Assembly (NCBI GenBank): GCA_964639225.1 | Contig: CAZXCK010000192.1 | Location: forward strand, 1 to 6,215 | Direction: 5' to 3' | DNA: 6,215 nucleotides | Source of the DNA: CAZXCK01 sp964639225 | GTDB lineage: Bacteria > Chloroflexota > Anaerolineae > Aggregatilineales > Phototrophicaceae | Shown: piece after piece, positions 1 through 6,142 of the stretch | How the letters are laid out: the number at the start of each line of letters is the position of its first letter | How positions within the stretch are numbered: position 1 is the first letter of the stretch | Made by a program: the position numbers and the translations under genes | The notes under the pieces: generated by a model | What the model saw: only the letters and a program-made list of their open reading frames with translations | What the model was told of the DNA's origin: nothing | Databases searched by the model: none

Positions 1-54
1 AATCAGTGGCCGGTTTCGCTCGGAATCGGTGGCCGGTTTGCGTCGGAATACCCA
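1..54. mobile_element. Terminal end of an IS21-type insertion sequence (partial)
   Basis: Two tandem 21-bp repeats with a 23-bp period lie at 6-26 and 29-49. Both begin GTGGCCGGTTT and end CGGAAT, and they differ at three central positions. Repeated terminal motifs of this GTGGCCGGTTT...CGGAAT kind are, from memory, typical of many IS21-family elements, where they act as multiple transposase binding sites. The probable outer tip is the TACCCA ending at 54, since IS21 ends finish in CA. Beyond it the sequence is coding sequence of an IS110 transposase. The istA/istB genes would lie left of the window and are not seen, so the family call rests on the repeats alone. Confidence 0.55.
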
Positions 55-336
55 CCTTGGCGTCGGCGCGATCGTTTTGTTGCCGACGACGTACGGCCGT
101 GTGCGGTGCGGCGGCAGGATGACGACGTGGTGGCCGAGGCCCCAGATCTGTCGTGCCCAGTGATGTGCCGAACCGCCGGCCTCCATCAGCACGGCGGCCG
201 GTGGATGCTGGCCGAAGAACGGCAGGAAGCGGTCTCGCGAGAGGCGATGGCGCCCGGCGACCTTGCCGGGTCGACGGGAGATGGCGATCTCGAAAACCGA
301 CTTGGCCAGATCAACGGCGATCGTGGTATGCTGCAT
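55..336 (-). pseudogene. IS110-family transposase, N-terminal fragment, frameshifted and truncated
   Basis: Read on the minus strand from the ATG at 336-334, the protein starts MQHTTIAVDLAKSVFEIAIS. It continues through MEAGGSAHHWARQ (about residues 51-63) and HHVVILPPHRTRPYVVGNKT (69-88). This is the N-terminal RuvC-like half of IS110 recombinases (DEDD type), where the D of AVDLAK is the first catalytic acid. A strong ribosome site, AGGAGG, lies just upstream (complement of the CTCCTCC run near 341-347). After NKT at base 73 the expected DRADA is readable only if one G is restored (ACG-ATC instead of ACG-GAT), so there is a one-base deletion. Homology stops at 54/55, where IS21-type repeats begin. 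Intact proteins are roughly 300-400 residues, so most of the gene, including the serine-bearing Tnp_20 domain, is missing. It is not functional. Confidence 0.85.
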
Positions 337-520
337 CGGGCTCCTCCTTCCCCGGTGGAGGCTCGTGACCGAGACGACTCTGGCACCATAGATGCCGATC
401 GAGTCGAGGGAGGAGTCCATTCCATCATTCAAGCTGACAGCCGGCTTCGTCACGGCCCGTGCAAGAGCACGGCCCGCGCCAGAACCGCCCGCAGCTTAAC
501 GCTAGGGCGCTATACCGATT
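337..520 (-). ncRNA. Candidate IS110-group bridge RNA region (left noncoding end)
   Basis: This ~185-base noncoding stretch lies directly upstream of the IS110 transposase start. In IS110-group elements this noncoding end encodes the bridge RNA that guides donor and target recognition (established for IS621). Two self-complementary structures are visible. A nested hairpin pairs CGACTC (375-380) with GAGTCG (401-406), with an inner stem GGCA (382-385)/TGCC (393-396) and an asymmetric internal loop. A second perfect 6-bp stem pairs CCGTGC (457-462) with GCACGG (467-472) across a 4-base loop, overlapping a direct repeat of CACGGCCCG at 451-459 and 468-476. The outer boundary is not recognisable and the RNA ends are guesses. 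The assignment is by position and structure only; no alignment was possible. Confidence 0.3.
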
Positions 521-627
521 CTCTCGCTCGGAGGAATTGAATGGCTCAGCCTCCTGAAATGGCTGCCGCTTGGATAATCGGCGTCTGTGACGTTTTTGGC
601 GACCGCAATCGCTGCTGCGGCAGCCCC
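521..627. other. Intergenic stretch between IS relics, no recognisable gene
   Basis: This gap holds a good ribosome-site-like GGAGGA (530-535) five bases before an ATG at 541. The frame that follows (MAQPPEMAAAWIIG...) shows no family I recognise. It runs through the palindrome at 628-710 and then out of frame across the transposase remnant, so it is at best the truncated head of a lost gene. Nothing else could be supported here. Confidence 0.4.
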
Positions 628-710
628 GGTAGTTCCAAGGTTTTTTGGACACCGATCTGTGAGATCCCGAAGATCTCTCAGATCGGTGTCCAAGAAACCG
701 TGGAACTACC
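628..710. repeat. 83-bp near-perfect palindrome made of IS3-type end sequences
   Basis: The left arm (628-659) reads GGTAGTTCC then TTGGACACCGATCTG. The right arm (679-710) is its reverse complement with two mismatches over 32 bp. A further 6-bp stem, GAGATC (661-666)/GATCTC (672-677), sits inside after one T-T mismatch, closing on the five-base loop CCGAA (667-671). The core TTTCTTGGACA also occurs, in the right-arm orientation as TGTCCAAGAAA, in the terminal repeat at 1035-1059, and a close relative lies at 6143-6166. The palindrome therefore looks like two IS3-family ends placed back to back. It could be a miniature inverted-repeat element or the scar of an IS rearrangement. As RNA it would fold into a very stable hairpin on either strand, so it could also block readthrough. 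Confidence 0.75.
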
Positions 711-1019
711 CATCACGGAAGTCAGTTCGTCTCGGACGACTACCAGGCGGATCTGCGGTTTCTTGGCATCGAGAGCAGTCTTTCGTACGTGCGCGAGCCC
801 TAGGGCAACGGGTGCGCCNNNNNNNNNNCCGAGCGCTTCGTGCGATTCCTGAATGAGCAGCTGCTGTGGTTGCAGCTATTCACGACGGTGGCAGAGCTGC
901 AAGCGGCGCTGCGGGAGTTCAAGGAGCGATACAACAAGCAATGGATCTTGCAGCGGCACGGGTAACTGACTCCAAGTCAGGTGCACGAGTCGCTCGAGAA
1001 GGTGGCAGCGGCTGCGTGA
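711..1019 (+). pseudogene. IS3-family (IS150/IS481-like) DDE transposase, C-terminal remnant
   Basis: The frame starting at 711 reads HHGSQFVSDDYQADLRFLGI, then VREP, a TAG stop (801-803), GNGCA, the N gap, ERFVRFLNEQLLW, FKERYNKQWILQRHG, a TAA stop (963-965), LTPSQVHESLEK, and a final TGA at 1017-1019. This is the C-terminal integrase core of IS3-type transposases. The last catalytic glutamate is the E of ERF (831-833), and the usual ~35-residue spacing from the second aspartate is kept. That aspartate itself seems absent: relatives read HDHGSQ and here it is HHGSQ. The TAG replaces the usual E or Q of EP(E/Q)GNG, and the TAA replaces the aromatic residue of RHG(Y/F). The N-terminal two thirds are missing and the remnant begins exactly where the palindrome ends. 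It is a dead gene, although the TAG sits 15 bases from an assembly gap and could be an error. Confidence 0.88.
819..828. other. Assembly gap (ten Ns) inside the transposase remnant
   Basis: The ten Ns separate GGGTGCGCC from CCGAGCGCTTC. The conserved protein motif is normally NG(C/V)AERF with no insertion. Overlapping the flanking CC dinucleotides gives GGGTGCGCCGAGCGC, which encodes exactly GCAER. The true gap is therefore probably a two-base overlap, and the ten Ns are a scaffolding placeholder. Real coordinates downstream would then shift by 12 bases. Confidence 0.8.
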
Positions 1020-1034
1020 ATACCTTCAATCTTG

Positions 1035-1059
1035 TGTCCAAGAAAACGGGTGCTGTACA
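1035..1059 (+). repeat. Probable right terminal repeat of the IS3-type remnant
   Basis: This sequence follows the transposase stop by 15 bases and runs TGTCCAAGAAAACGGG then TGCTGTACA. Its complement starts TGTACAGCACCC and continues GTTTTCTTGGACA, which closely resembles the IS150-type end (TGTACTGCACCC..., recalled from memory). The TG...CA tip is the family rule. The core matches the palindrome arms at 628-710. The partner left end in its original form was not found. Confidence 0.6.
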
Positions 1060-1099
1060 GTGTCAGCTAGACAGAGGGGCATGGAGGTTTAGCGAGCCT

Positions 1100-1152
1100 C
1101 TGACAATTGGTTCTGAGGATGGCCAAAATTCACTGTTTTGACCTGTTAGGGT
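1100..1152 (+). promoter_or_regulatory. Candidate promoter elements upstream of the restriction-modification operon
   Basis: Two alternatives are visible. One is CTGACA (1100-1105) and CAAAAT (1124-1129), 18 bases apart. The other is an extended -10 of the form TGnTAnnnT at 1144-1152 (TG, T, TAGGGT). A 6-bp inverted repeat, CAGAGG (1072-1077) and CCTCTG (1097-1102), overlaps the first -35 candidate and could serve as an operator or be chance. All are short matches with no experimental weight. A promoter is nonetheless expected between the IS remnant and the gene start at 1184. Confidence 0.25.
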
Positions 1153-1183
1153 TCGAATAATCCGTGGAGGTCCGAAGGAGGCT

Positions 1184-1861
1184 ATGCCAGTAGTGGAACG
1201 ACCCGAGAACAACGCCAGGGACAAACAGCGCGTGGCAGACCACGGAGAGGTGTTTACTCCAGCATGGATGGTCGAGGCGATGCTGGATCTGGTTAAGAAT
1301 GAGACGGAGCGCATTGATTCCCGCTTCCTGGAGCCGGCGTGTGGGAGCGGCAACTTCCTCGTTCAGATTTTGAGGCGTAAACTTGCTGCCGTGGAGCTCA
1401 GGTACGGAAAATCGGATTTCCAGCGGCGACACTATTCGCTTCTCGCGCTGATGTGTATCTACGGTATCGAACTACTTGCGGACAACATCGCCGAGTGCCG
1501 CGCGAATGTGCTTGAGATTCTCGCGGACTATCTGAACTTAGTCGAATCAGATGAACAGTATCGCGCCGCTTCCTACGTGCTATCGCAAAACCTTGTCCAC
1601 GGCGACGCCTTGACGATGCGAACTAGCAATGGCCAGCCTATCACTTTCGCGGAGTGGGGTTATCTCGGTAAGGGTAAATTCCAGCGTCGCGACTTCCGCC
1701 TCGACATGCTCAGTCAGTCATCGGTCTTCAGCGAGGAGGGATCCCTCTTCGCCCACCTCGGAAAACACGAGATTTTCACGCCCAGCAGGACGTATCCGCC
1801 AATGACAGTCAGTGAGTTGGCAGCCGGCTCGCGTAGCGACCCAGCGACGGAGAACGTATGA
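1184..1861 (+). CDS. Short N6-adenine methyltransferase-like subunit lacking the NPPY motif
   Basis: The 225-residue protein carries the N-terminal half of a gamma-class adenine methyltransferase fold. In order it has GEVFTP (21-26, motif X-like), LEPACGSGNFL (49-59, AdoMet-binding motif I), YGIELLADNIAECR (93-106, motif II) and HGDAL (139-143, motif III-like). It ends without the catalytic D/N-PP-Y motif IV. It may bind AdoMet, or act as an accessory partner of the next gene's product, but by itself should not methylate DNA. The start is ambiguous. ATG at 1184 has AAGGAGG only two bases upstream and a second GGAGG (1166-1170) 13 bases upstream, while a GTG at 1193 would sit 11 bases after AAGGAGG. 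Both leave the motifs intact, and a TGA at 1139-1141 bounds the frame. Its TGA overlaps the next ATG (ATGA), implying coupled translation. I believe similar short proteins sit beside Eco57I-like methylases elsewhere, which argues against a simple truncation. Confidence 0.8.
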   Translation: MPVVERPENNARDKQRVADHGEVFTPAWMVEAMLDLVKNETERIDSRFLEPACGSGNFLVQILRRKLAAVELRYGKSDFQRRHYSLLALMCIYGIELLADNIAECRANVLEILADYLNLVESDEQYRAASYVLSQNLVHGDALTMRTSNGQPITFAEWGYLGKGKFQRRDFRLDMLSQSSVFSEEGSLFAHLGKHEIFTPSRTYPPMTVSELAAGSRSDPATENV

Positions 1862-3453
1862 GCGCTCAGTCCCGACTCTCTCTGTGCGGTCGCAATCCGG
1901 ATGTATTGACATGCATTGCAAACCTCTCAAGCGACGAGGTGTTCACGCCGCCGGAGTTTGCGAACCGCATGCTGGACACACTGGCCTTCGCGTGGGCAGA
2001 CAGCAACGGCGGCGCGAACATCTGGGCGGACAAGTCCATTAGATTCCTCGATCCTTGTGCCAAGTCCGGCGTCTTTCTTCGAGAGATCACTGCCCGTCTA
2101 ACCGTGGGCCTGGCTGGGGAGATGCCAAACCTCGAAGAACGTGTAAATCACGTACTGACGAATCAGGTGTTTGGCATAGCGATCACACATCTCACTAGTT
2201 TGCTTGCGCGGCGAAGTGTCTATTGTTCGAAGGATGCCACCGGTAAGTATTCCATTGCCAAAAACTTCAACACCGCTGCTGGCAACATTTGGTACGAGCG
2301 TACCGAGCATGCGTGGGTCAACGGCAGATGCGATTTTTGCGGCGCCAGCAAGAAGGTCTTTGATCGCGGAGAGATTCTTGAGACTCACGCTTACGCAATG
2401 ACCCACACCGATGATATCTCAACTCGGATTGTCGAGTTGTTTGGAGGAGAAATGCAGTTTGATGTAGTCATCGGGAATCCGCCCTACCAAATAAGTGGTG
2501 GTGGCGGTGGGACAAACGACTCGCCGATCTACCACCAGTTTGTCCGACAAGCGATTCGAATGGAGCCGAGGTTCCTCAGCATGGTTATTCCATCAAGGTG
2601 GATGGCTGGAGGTCGGGGACTAAGGGAGTTTCGTGCTGAGTTTCTCGGTGATCGGCGGATACGCACCATCGTTGATTTCGAGAACGCGAAAGATGTGTTT
2701 CCGACGGTTGGGATTGGTGGCGGGATTTGCTACTTCCTGTGGGATCGCGAGAGCCCAGGACCGTGTGAATGTACTTATCACCGAAACGAAACAACAGTTG
2801 GTCCGCATGTGCGAGCTCTCGACGAGTATGACGTATTCGTGCGTGACACGAGGGCGGTCAACATCTTGCGCAAGGTGGTTGCGGCTAACGAGAGACCATT
2901 CGAGGATCTTGTCAGCGGAGACACACCATTCGGACTTGCGACTAACTTCTCGGGCTATACACGAGACGCAGCGCCAAGGGCGGGGCAGGTCCGACTCTAC
3001 GCCAACGTCGGTACAAAACGAGTAAGCGGTGCAATGCCTCGCAAGACGATCAATAAGAACTCAAACTTGATTGATGTGTGGAAACTATTTCTCCCGGTAG
3101 CCGGTTCTGGCCGGGAGCGAGAGAGAAGCGGCGTCGACTTGGTACTCGGCCCGCCAATAATCGGCGAGCCAGGATCCGTCTGTACTCAGACCTACCTCGT
3201 CGCCGCACCTCTGAGTTCGAAAGCCGAAGCGCAGAGTGTTGCGTCGTATCTGCGATCGAGACTTGCGCGGTTTCTTGTGTCCCTTCGCAAGCCGGCCCAG
3301 CACGTATTTCGCGGCATGTACCGATGGGTGCCGATTCAGCCATGGGATCGGATCTGGACCGACTCCGACATCTACACGAAATATGGAATTGCTAAGGAAG
3401 AACGTGCCTATATCGAGTCTATGATTCGCCCTATGGAAGACGAGAATGAGTAA
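1858..3453 (+). CDS. Eco57I-like N6-adenine DNA methyltransferase (modification subunit)
   Basis: The 531-residue protein should transfer a methyl group from AdoMet to adenine N6 in the recognition site. It shows DEVFTPPEF (26-34, motif X-like), FLDPCAKSGVFLREI (63-77, motif I, with K69 where many relatives have G), and FDVVIGNPPYQ with catalytic NPPY at 207-210 (motif IV). Downstream come SMVIPSRWMAGGRGLREFR and VFPTVGIGGGICYFLW, segments typical of the Eco57I_RM family. The rest, to about residue 530, probably contains target recognition. C123, C158, C161 (CDFC) and H177 lie between motifs I and IV and could bind zinc, though this is unproven. The start overlaps gene 1 by four bases, with GGAG (1849-1852) five bases upstream. 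The stop overlaps gene 3 by eight bases. No nuclease motif is evident within it, so cutting is assigned to gene 3. The family call is strong; the sequence specificity is unknown. Confidence 0.92.
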   Translation: MSAQSRLSLCGRNPDVLTCIANLSSDEVFTPPEFANRMLDTLAFAWADSNGGANIWADKSIRFLDPCAKSGVFLREITARLTVGLAGEMPNLEERVNHVLTNQVFGIAITHLTSLLARRSVYCSKDATGKYSIAKNFNTAAGNIWYERTEHAWVNGRCDFCGASKKVFDRGEILETHAYAMTHTDDISTRIVELFGGEMQFDVVIGNPPYQISGGGGGTNDSPIYHQFVRQAIRMEPRFLSMVIPSRWMAGGRGLREFRAEFLGDRRIRTIVDFENAKDVFPTVGIGGGICYFLWDRESPGPCECTYHRNETTVGPHVRALDEYDVFVRDTRAVNILRKVVAANERPFEDLVSGDTPFGLATNFSGYTRDAAPRAGQVRLYANVGTKRVSGAMPRKTINKNSNLIDVWKLFLPVAGSGRERERSGVDLVLGPPIIGEPGSVCTQTYLVAAPLSSKAEAQSVASYLRSRLARFLVSLRKPAQHVFRGMYRWVPIQPWDRIWTDSDIYTKYGIAKEERAYIESMIRPMEDENE

Positions 3454-6007
3454 GTCCATTGAGGAACTCCTCGCGCCGAAGCCGGAAGCACGGCTGCGCA
3501 TCTACGCCTACTCAATCGGCGACGCGGCGCACGCCGGTCTTCTCAAGGTGGGCCAGACTACGCGCGACGTAGCGCAGCGTGTTGCGGAGCAGGTGGGAAC
3601 CGCCGCTATCACGAACTACAAGATCGAACTAGATGAGGCCGCCGAACGCCATGACGGCACCTTCTTCACCGATCACGAGGTCCGTGCGGCGCTTGAGAAC
3701 AAGGGCTTTGAAAAGGTGGTTCGGGAGTGGATGCGGTGCACGGTTGCGGACGTAAAGACTGTGCTTGCGGAGTTGCGCACTAACCAGCAATTCACCGGAA
3801 CACATCATGAGGATTTCCAGATGCGTCGGGAGCAGGCCGATGCGGTGAACAAGACACATGCCTACTTCCACTCAATCTGGCAAGAAGACATGCACGCCGT
3901 TCCCCGTTTTCTTTGGAACGCAAAAATGCGGTTCGGCAAAACTTTCGCCGCCTACCAACTTGCCAAGAAGATCGGCGCCAAGCGAGTGCTAGTGGTCACA
4001 TTCAAGCCGGCCGTCGAGGATGCTTGGCGATCCGATCTAGAGTCCCACGTTGACTTTAATGGCTGGCAGTACCTTTCCCGCCAATCAGGCGGGGACCCGC
4101 GAGTGGTTAACCACCGGAAGCCAGTGGTTTATTTTGGCTCTTTTCAGGACCTGCTAGGCCGCGATACGGCGGGGAACATTAAACCCAAGAACGAGTGGAT
4201 TCACGCAATCAACTGGGACCTGGTGGTCTTCGACGAATACCACTTTGGAGCCTGGCGGGACAACGCCAAGGATCTCTTCGAGGGAGAAGACGACGCAAGC
4301 ACTGAGATCAAAGCCGAGTACGGCACGACCCTTTCTGGCAGGGCCACCCGCAGTGTCAGCATTGAGGACTTCGAGAAGGAGTTTATCGAGCTTGCAGAAG
4401 CCGAGACCGAGTTTTTGCCCATCACGACCAAGGCGTACCTCTACCTGTCGGGCACGCCGTTTCGAGCGTTGGCCACGGGCGAGTTCATAGAGGAGCAGAT
4501 CTTCAACTGGACCTATACTGACGAGCAGCGTGCCAAGGCAGAGTTCGCGGCGCAGCATCCGGATGCACGGAACCCCTACGAAGTGCTGCCCCAGTTGCGC
4601 CTGCTAACCTACCAGATGCCTGACGAGCTTTTGGCCATCGCCAGCGACGGTGAATTCGACGAGTTTGATCTCAACGCGTTCTTCGAGGCCTCTGGCACCA
4701 GTGTGTGGGCACAGTTCCAGAACGCGGACGACGTACAGAAGTGGTTAGACATCATTCGCGGTGGCTACATGCCCAAAGCGGCCGACTACCTGAAGACTGG
4801 CGCGCGGCCGCCGTTTCCGTACTCCGATGTGCGGCTGCTACCCTACCTACAGCACTCGTTCTGGTTCCTGCCCAATGTCGCGGCCTGCCACGCAATGGCG
4901 AACCTACTGGCTGAGAAGCACAACACTTTCTGGCATGACTACCAAGTGGTCGTTGCTGCTGGTGCTGCGGCAGGCATCGGGTTGAGTGCTTTGGTGCCAG
5001 TGCGAAAGGCCGTGGGGAGCGGATTCGAATCTAAAACCATCACGCTTTCATGTGGCAAGCTCACGACTGGCGTGACTGTACCTCAGTGGTCTTCGATTCT
5101 GATGCTGCGTAACCTCAGGTCTCCGGAGACCTATTTCCAGGCCGCATTCCGCGTGCAGTCCCCGTGGTCGATTAAGAATCCTAACGGAGACAATCCCAAC
5201 GAGGAGGAGATCCTCAAGCCCGTTTGCTTCGTCTTCGATTTCGCACCCACGCGTGCACTGCGGCAGCTCTCGGAGTATGGAATGGGCCTGTCGCCCAATG
5301 AGCCGAATCCGGAGAAAGCGGTGGAGGAACTGGTTTCATTCCTGCCCGTGCTGGCGTTCGACGGCGCGAACATGACTCAAATCGATGCCGGCGGCATTCT
5401 CGACATCGCGATGGCGGGAACCTCGGCTACGCTGCTAGCCCGTAAGTGGGAGAGTGCGCTGCTCGTGAATGTGGACAACGGCACGCTGCGTCGCATCCTC
5501 GACAATCCTAATGCACTAGCCGCGGTTGAGCGCATTGAAGGATGGCGCTCCCTCGGTGACAACGTTATCGAGACCATCATCAACAAGAGTGAAAGAGTGA
5601 AGGAGCTAAAAAACAAAGCCAAGAATGAACACCTGACGCCCAGGCAGAAGAATGAGCTCAGCGAAGAGGAAAAGGAGTACAAGTCCAAACGAAAACTCGT
5701 CCAGGAGAAGCTGATCAAATTTGCGACGAGAATTCCGGCGTTCATGTACCTGACCGACTTTCGCGAAAACACGCTCCAGGATCTGATCACGAAGATTGAA
5801 CCGGAGCTGTTCCTGACTGTCACTGGCCTGACGGTGAAGGACTTCCACCTGCTCGTGCAACTACGGGTGTTTAACACCGAGCAAATGAACCAAGCCGTAT
5901 TCGCGTTTCGGCGATACGAAGACGCATCGCTACGATATACTGGCATTGATAGCCACCCGGATCTGACCCACTACGGTCTGTATGACACCGTGGTGGCGAA
6001 GGAATGA
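3446..6007 (+). CDS. GIY-YIG (T5orf172-like) nuclease domain fused to SF2 DExH helicase; probable restriction subunit
   Basis: The 853-residue protein is the likely ATP-driven restriction component. Residues ~18-100 resemble the GIY-YIG/T5orf172 fold: RIYAYSIG (18-25), LLKVGQTTRDVAQR (32-45) with R45 as the conserved arginine, then DHEVRAAL (76-83) and REWM (93-96), which supply the candidate catalytic or structural glutamates. Helicase motifs follow: FQMRREQ (124-130), Walker A AKMRFGKT (159-166), Walker B/motif II DEYH (263-266), SGTP (335-338, motif III), TTGVTVPQW (540-548, motif V) and QAAFRVQ (565-571, motif VI, arginine R569). A lysine- and glutamate-rich segment at ~713-757 looks helical or coiled-coil and precedes a C-terminal domain I do not recognise. 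The start overlaps gene 2 by eight bases, preceded by a weak GGAAG. The fusion to a nuclease-like domain and coupling to two methyltransferase genes indicate restriction of unmethylated DNA. Nuclease activity itself is inferred. An anti-phage helicase-nuclease role independent of methylation is the main alternative. Confidence 0.88.
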   Translation: MSKSIEELLAPKPEARLRIYAYSIGDAAHAGLLKVGQTTRDVAQRVAEQVGTAAITNYKIELDEAAERHDGTFFTDHEVRAALENKGFEKVVREWMRCTVADVKTVLAELRTNQQFTGTHHEDFQMRREQADAVNKTHAYFHSIWQEDMHAVPRFLWNAKMRFGKTFAAYQLAKKIGAKRVLVVTFKPAVEDAWRSDLESHVDFNGWQYLSRQSGGDPRVVNHRKPVVYFGSFQDLLGRDTAGNIKPKNEWIHAINWDLVVFDEYHFGAWRDNAKDLFEGEDDASTEIKAEYGTTLSGRATRSVSIEDFEKEFIELAEAETEFLPITTKAYLYLSGTPFRALATGEFIEEQIFNWTYTDEQRAKAEFAAQHPDARNPYEVLPQLRLLTYQMPDELLAIASDGEFDEFDLNAFFEASGTSVWAQFQNADDVQKWLDIIRGGYMPKAADYLKTGARPPFPYSDVRLLPYLQHSFWFLPNVAACHAMANLLAEKHNTFWHDYQVVVAAGAAAGIGLSALVPVRKAVGSGFESKTITLSCGKLTTGVTVPQWSSILMLRNLRSPETYFQAAFRVQSPWSIKNPNGDNPNEEEILKPVCFVFDFAPTRALRQLSEYGMGLSPNEPNPEKAVEELVSFLPVLAFDGANMTQIDAGGILDIAMAGTSATLLARKWESALLVNVDNGTLRRILDNPNALAAVERIEGWRSLGDNVIETIINKSERVKELKNKAKNEHLTPRQKNELSEEEKEYKSKRKLVQEKLIKFATRIPAFMYLTDFRENTLQDLITKIEPELFLTVTGLTVKDFHLLVQLRVFNTEQMNQAVFAFRRYEDASLRYTGIDSHPDLTHYGLYDTVVAKE

Positions 6008-6142
6008 GTCGCGCTGGCACGGATGAAATCGAGTCGCGGCGAGTCGATTGTGAACACGGTGCTGCCGTCTTGACCGAGTTATTAATTCTCAGATGAAGTC
6101 CGCGACGGCGGATCATGCGTCGAGCATTGCTGCCACAGGCTG

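Noticed and set aside
451..476. CACGGCCCG direct repeats, considered as a CRISPR or iteron array
   Set aside because: There are only two 9-bp copies 8 bases apart, and they are explained by the small hairpin at 457-472.
106..540. Plus-strand 144-residue open frame over the IS110 fragment
   Set aside because: It is antisense to clear IS110 transposase coding sequence and to its structured upstream region; the protein has no recognisable motif.
541..852. Plus-strand frame with a good ribosome site (GGAGGA) starting MAQPPEMAAAW
   Set aside because: It crosses the palindrome, runs out of frame over the transposase remnant and through the Ns. No family is recognised; at most its first ~29 codons are the head of a lost gene.
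866..1141. Plus-strand 91-residue frame
   Set aside because: It overlaps the transposase remnant in another frame and continues through the terminal repeat, so it is a shadow.
1184..3453. Genes 1 and 2 as a single frameshifted methyltransferase gene
   Set aside because: Each has its own FTP motif and motif I, so they are two copies of the N-terminal fold rather than two halves of one protein.
5377..5946. Minus-strand 189-residue open frame
   Set aside because: It lies wholly inside the helicase gene on the opposite strand and has serine/arginine-rich composition typical of antisense frames.
6099..6112. Hairpin TCCGC-GACG-GCGGA after the helicase gene, considered as a terminator
   Set aside because: The stem is only five base pairs and no T-tract follows, so a terminator call is not supported.
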